Made by a program: the position numbers and the translations under genes
Shown here: one piece after another, positions 61,257 to 64,000 of the stretch
Layout: every line of letters begins with the position of its first letter
Numbering within the stretch: position 1 is the first letter of the stretch
Assembly (NCBI RefSeq): GCF_014698795.1
Contig: NZ_JACJTR010000021.1
Coordinates: forward strand, 62,001-126,000
DNA: 64,000 nucleotides
Direction: 5' to 3'
Source: Nostoc sp. FACHB-892
Lineage (GTDB): Bacteria; Cyanobacteriota; Cyanobacteriia; Cyanobacteriales; Nostocaceae
Notes under the pieces: generated by a model
Told to the model about the DNA's origin: nothing
Databases searched by the model: none
The model's input: the letters and a program-made list of their open reading frames with translations, nothing else

Positions 61257-64000
61257 ATGAATACTTTACAAAAGCAACAGCTATCAACATCTCCAAGTCC
61301 AATAATTAGTACTCAATCATCTTTACAGAGTATTGATCAAGCACAACCCAGTATTTCTGCTAGCGCCAGCTTGCTCTCTCAGGGAGATGGACTCAAAGCA
61401 GAGTACTACGACAACATAAACTTCACCAACCTGAAGCAAACTCGCATAGATCCGACAGTCAACTTTAACTGGGGTCGTAGTTCTCCAGATCCATCCATCG
61501 GTGCAGATACCTTCTCAGCGCGTTGGACAGGTCAAGTGAAAGCCGAGTACAGCGAGACTTACAAGTTCCATACTACTGCTGATGATGGTGTGCGACTGTG
61601 GGTTAATAATCAACTACTCATCGATAAGTTTGCCAATCAATCTGCCACAGAACATACTGGTGCGATCGCACTGGTTGCAGGTCAGAAGTACGATATTAAA
61701 CTTGAGTACTACGAAAATAGATACGATGCCGTTTCTCGACTGTCTTGGTCAAGTTCCTCTCAGACCAAAGAAATCATTCCCCAGTCTCAACTGTATAGTA
61801 ATGGCAACGGACTCAAAGCAGAGTACTACGACAACATCGACTTCACCAACTTGAAGCAAACTCGCACAGATCCGACAGTCAACTTTAACTGGGGTCGTAG
61901 TTCTCCAGATCCATCCATCGGTGCAGATACCTTCTCAGTGCGTTGGACAGGCCAAGTGAAAGCCGAGTACAGCGAGACTTACAAGTTCCATACTACTGCT
62001 GATGATGGTGTGCGACTGTGGGTTAATAATCAACTACTCATCGATAAGTTTGCCAATCAATCTGCCACAGAACATACTGGTGCGATCGCACTGGTTGCAG
62101 GTCAGAAGTACGATATTAAACTTGAGTACTACGAAAATAGATACGATGCTGTTTCTCGACTGTCTTGGTCAAGTTCCTCTCAGACCAAAGAAATCATTCC
62201 CCAGTCTCAACTGTATTCATCAGATATTCAGACCGCTATCACCTTGGGATCATCTTCCACGACAGTTAACGAAGGCGCTGGTAGCGTGACCATAACGTTG
62301 CTGAAAACTGGTGATTTAAGCAGCACATCTTCAATCAAGTATGCAACTATAGGTGGTACTGCCAAGGCAGGAGTTGACTACGGAACTGAAGGTACCGAAA
62401 GCGCTGGAACACTTATTTTTGCGCCAGGACAAAGCAGCAAACAGATATCCATTCCAATCAATGACGATTCTTTAGCAGAGCCAGAGGAAACCTTTAGTTT
62501 TGTCATTGATCAAGCAGAGGGGGCAACACTAGGACTTCAAAGAACTCTTGGAATTACGATTCAAGATAATGATCGCTCTAGCCTAGACTTCACTCAGCCA
62601 GTAGTTAATGAGGATGACGGTACTGCTACGGTGACAGTTACACGGGGTAACACTACGGGGACTGCTAGTCTAAATTACACAACCGTGGATGGGACTGCGA
62701 AAGCTGGTTCTGACTACCAGGCTGTATCTGGAACCTTAGCCTTTGCAGCAGGACAAGCCAGCAAGACCATTGTTATCCCCATTATTAATAATACAGTTGG
62801 GGAGGTAAATGAAACATTTACTTTGAAGTTTAGTAACGCCGTTGGAGTGCAGCTAAATAGTCAACAGGCAACTATCAATATTATCGATGATGACATTGGT
62901 AACTTTGCTTTAGAGACGGTAGCTGCTGGTTTGAATCTACCCACAGCTTTTGACTGGACATCTGACGGTAACCGGATGTTTATTGCCCAGAAAAATGGGG
63001 TAGTGCAAGTCTTAGACAAAGGCACTTTATTATCAACACCATTTATCGATATTTCTGCACAGGTTAATGATACGCGCGATCGCGGTCTTTTAGGCATTGC
63101 CGTACATCCAGACTTTGGCAAAGCTACAAACCCCAAAAACTACGTTTACCTGTTGTATACCTACGATCCACCAGAAACCGACCCAACCAACCCTAAAAAC
63201 AATCCCAATAGCGGATTGGACAATCCCGATCAGAATGGGAATAGGACTGCACGGCTAACTAGGATAGAAGCTGACCCCAAGACTAATTACACTACTGCTA
63301 TTGCTGGCAGTGAAGTAGTGCTGTTGGGTACTAATGGCATTTGGGAAAATATCAATCGTCCAGATGGGAATAGCACAAATGTCTCACTTGGCTACGCACC
63401 ATCAGGAATTCTCAACAAAGATACTGGTAAGCCATTTACCAGCTTGGATGATTATCTCAATAATCTCGATAAAGTCCAAAATGTCCAAAATTTCATAGCT
63501 AACGATAGTGAATCTCACTCAGTTGGTGCTGTGCGCTTTGGCACCGACGGTTCTCTATTTGTCAGCTTAGGAGATGGCACTTCCTACAATGGGAGAGATC
63601 CGCGAGCAATTCGCGTCCAGGATGTCAATAATCTGTCTGGGAAGATGCTGCGGATTGATGCGATAACTGGTCAAGGCTTATCAAGTAATCCTTTTTATAA
63701 TGGTGATCCCAATAGCAATAGTTCCAAAGTTTATAACTTAGGTTTGCGTAACCCCTTCCGTTTCACAATTGATAAGAGTACCAATACCCCCGTAATTGGT
63801 GATGTTGGCTTTTATTTTTACGAAGAGGTGAATATCGGAAAACCAGGAGCCAACTTTGGCTGGCCATTCTATGAAGGTGGCCTTGATGCAAATAAAAATA
63901 TCGTCAGCTTAAAACAACCTACCTATTCTAAACTGGATGCGGCGGAAGCCTTCTATAAGAGTGGCACAGTTGTAACAGCACCAGCCTACACTTACGAGCA
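61257..64000 (+). CDS. large PA14 / Calx-beta / sugar dehydrogenase propeller protein, 3' end outside the window
   Basis: At least 914 residues, open to the right edge. Order: a hydrophilic Ser/Gln-rich N-terminus without signal peptide (1-43), two PA14 domains (about 45-182 and 185-322; LKAEYYDN, FHTTADDGVRLWVNNQ), two Calx-beta domains (about 325-440 and 443-548; TVNEGAGSVTITLL, GTAKAGSDYQAVSGTL) and the start of a GSDH/SGL-type propeller (from about 551: LNLPTAFDWTSDGNRMFIAQ, DRGLLGIAVHPDF, DSESHSVGAVRFG, LGLRNPFRF). Lack of a signal peptide and the Calx-beta domains suggest type I secretion (inference). Confidence 0.92.
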   Translation, partial: MNTLQKQQLSTSPSPIISTQSSLQSIDQAQPSISASASLLSQGDGLKAEYYDNINFTNLKQTRIDPTVNFNWGRSSPDPSIGADTFSARWTGQVKAEYSETYKFHTTADDGVRLWVNNQLLIDKFANQSATEHTGAIALVAGQKYDIKLEYYENRYDAVSRLSWSSSSQTKEIIPQSQLYSNGNGLKAEYYDNIDFTNLKQTRTDPTVNFNWGRSSPDPSIGADTFSVRWTGQVKAEYSETYKFHTTADDGVRLWVNNQLLIDKFANQSATEHTGAIALVAGQKYDIKLEYYENRYDAVSRLSWSSSSQTKEIIPQSQLYSSDIQTAITLGSSSTTVNEGAGSVTITLLKTGDLSSTSSIKYATIGGTAKAGVDYGTEGTESAGTLIFAPGQSSKQISIPINDDSLAEPEETFSFVIDQAEGATLGLQRTLGITIQDNDRSSLDFTQPVVNEDDGTATVTVTRGNTTGTASLNYTTVDGTAKAGSDYQAVSGTLAFAAGQASKTIVIPIINNTVGEVNETFTLKFSNAVGVQLNSQQATINIIDDDIGNFALETVAAGLNLPTAFDWTSDGNRMFIAQKNGVVQVLDKGTLLSTPFIDISAQVNDTRDRGLLGIAVHPDFGKATNPKNYVYLLYTYDPPETDPTNPKNNPNSGLDNPDQNGNRTARLTRIEADPKTNYTTAIAGSEVVLLGTNGIWENINRPDGNSTNVSLGYAPSGILNKDTGKPFTSLDDYLNNLDKVQNVQNFIANDSESHSVGAVRFGTDGSLFVSLGDGTSYNGRDPRAIRVQDVNNLSGKMLRIDAITGQGLSSNPFYNGDPNSNSSKVYNLGLRNPFRFTIDKSTNTPVIGDVGFYFYEEVNIGKPGANFGWPFYEGGLDANKNIVSLKQPTYSKLDAAEAFYKSGTVVTAPAYTYE
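61389..62217 (+). repeat. near-identical 420-bp tandem duplication (PA14 domains)
   Basis: The two PA14 coding units are 420 bases apart and differ at only seven of about 406 aligned positions, three of which change the protein (N to D, I to T, A to V). This is either recent duplication or active gene conversion. Confidence 0.93.

Noticed and set aside
61582..62289. Two similar frames beginning MMVCDCGLIINYS
   Set aside because: They are shadows in another frame of the two PA14 units; their similarity only reflects the 420-bp duplication.

Overview
The window comes from a filamentous, heterocyst-type cyanobacterium (Nostoc/Anabaena/Calothrix group). Supporting signs are the very frequent HIP1 octamer GCGATCGC, heptameric short tandem repeats (AGTTAGG, ACTCCCC), many palindromic dispersed repeats, XisH/XisI, Uma2 proteins, a PirA-type PII regulator with a perfect NtcA box, a CrtD-like carotenoid desaturase and a TonB receptor with an AMIN domain. 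It is chromosomal in character: housekeeping genes (dapL, aspS, htpX, mgtE) are mixed with accessory genes. No rRNA, tRNA, CRISPR array or intact insertion sequence was recognised.

Layout. 1-10.6 kb: end of dapL, a Uma2 protein, an orphan AIPR-type abortive-infection gene, a small translationally coupled gene pair, a cation/proton antiporter-UspA fusion preceded by a fluoride riboswitch, htpX, an M16 peptidase and a fructosamine-kinase-like gene. 10.6-17.4 kb: a DUF815 ATPase, a membrane coiled-coil protein with a TerB_C-like tail next to a DUF2791/BrxD-like ATPase (possible stress or defence module), a membrane Ser/Thr kinase and xisH-xisI. 17.4-20.3 kb: Uma2, an AGE-family epimerase and aspartoacylase. 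20.9-30.9 kb: a siderophore-iron uptake island (two FecCD permeases, FecE-like ATPase, AraC/PchR-like regulator, AMIN-TonB receptor, FecB-like lipoprotein, ABC exporter). 31-36.3 kb: a beta-propeller protein and two GT4 glycosyltransferases. 36.4-43.5 kb: two small genes with duplicated leaders, a CPA1 antiporter, a saccharopine-dehydrogenase-like protein, a methyltransferase and crtD.

43.8-50.4 kb is a gene-decay and repeat zone: a chloramphenicol-phosphotransferase-like gene, an 11-copy 21-bp tandem repeat, remnants of a Cys-rich copper-binding protein and of a C5 DNA methyltransferase, hicBA, aspS, a GNAT protein, Uma2, pirA (too short for usual ORF cut-offs) and a SAM hydroxide adenosyltransferase. 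50.6-59.5 kb: an orphan Pvc16/DUF4255 contractile-injection protein, a kinase whose linker is built of Thr-containing repeats, a PGM1-related ATP-grasp ligase, an SDR dehydrogenase and mgtE. From 59.6 kb there is an ArsR pseudogene and about 1.3 kb of repeat-rich noncoding DNA. The window ends inside a large protein with two almost identical PA14 domains, two Calx-beta domains and a sugar-dehydrogenase propeller.

The clearest new-looking points are the fluoride riboswitch with a visible RBS-sequestering expression platform on an antiporter-UspA gene, the NtcA box upstream of pirA, the Thr-repeat kinase, the duplicated leaders at 36.8/37.4 kb and the TerB_C/DUF2791 pair. All functions are read from sequence and family knowledge; no database search was run.
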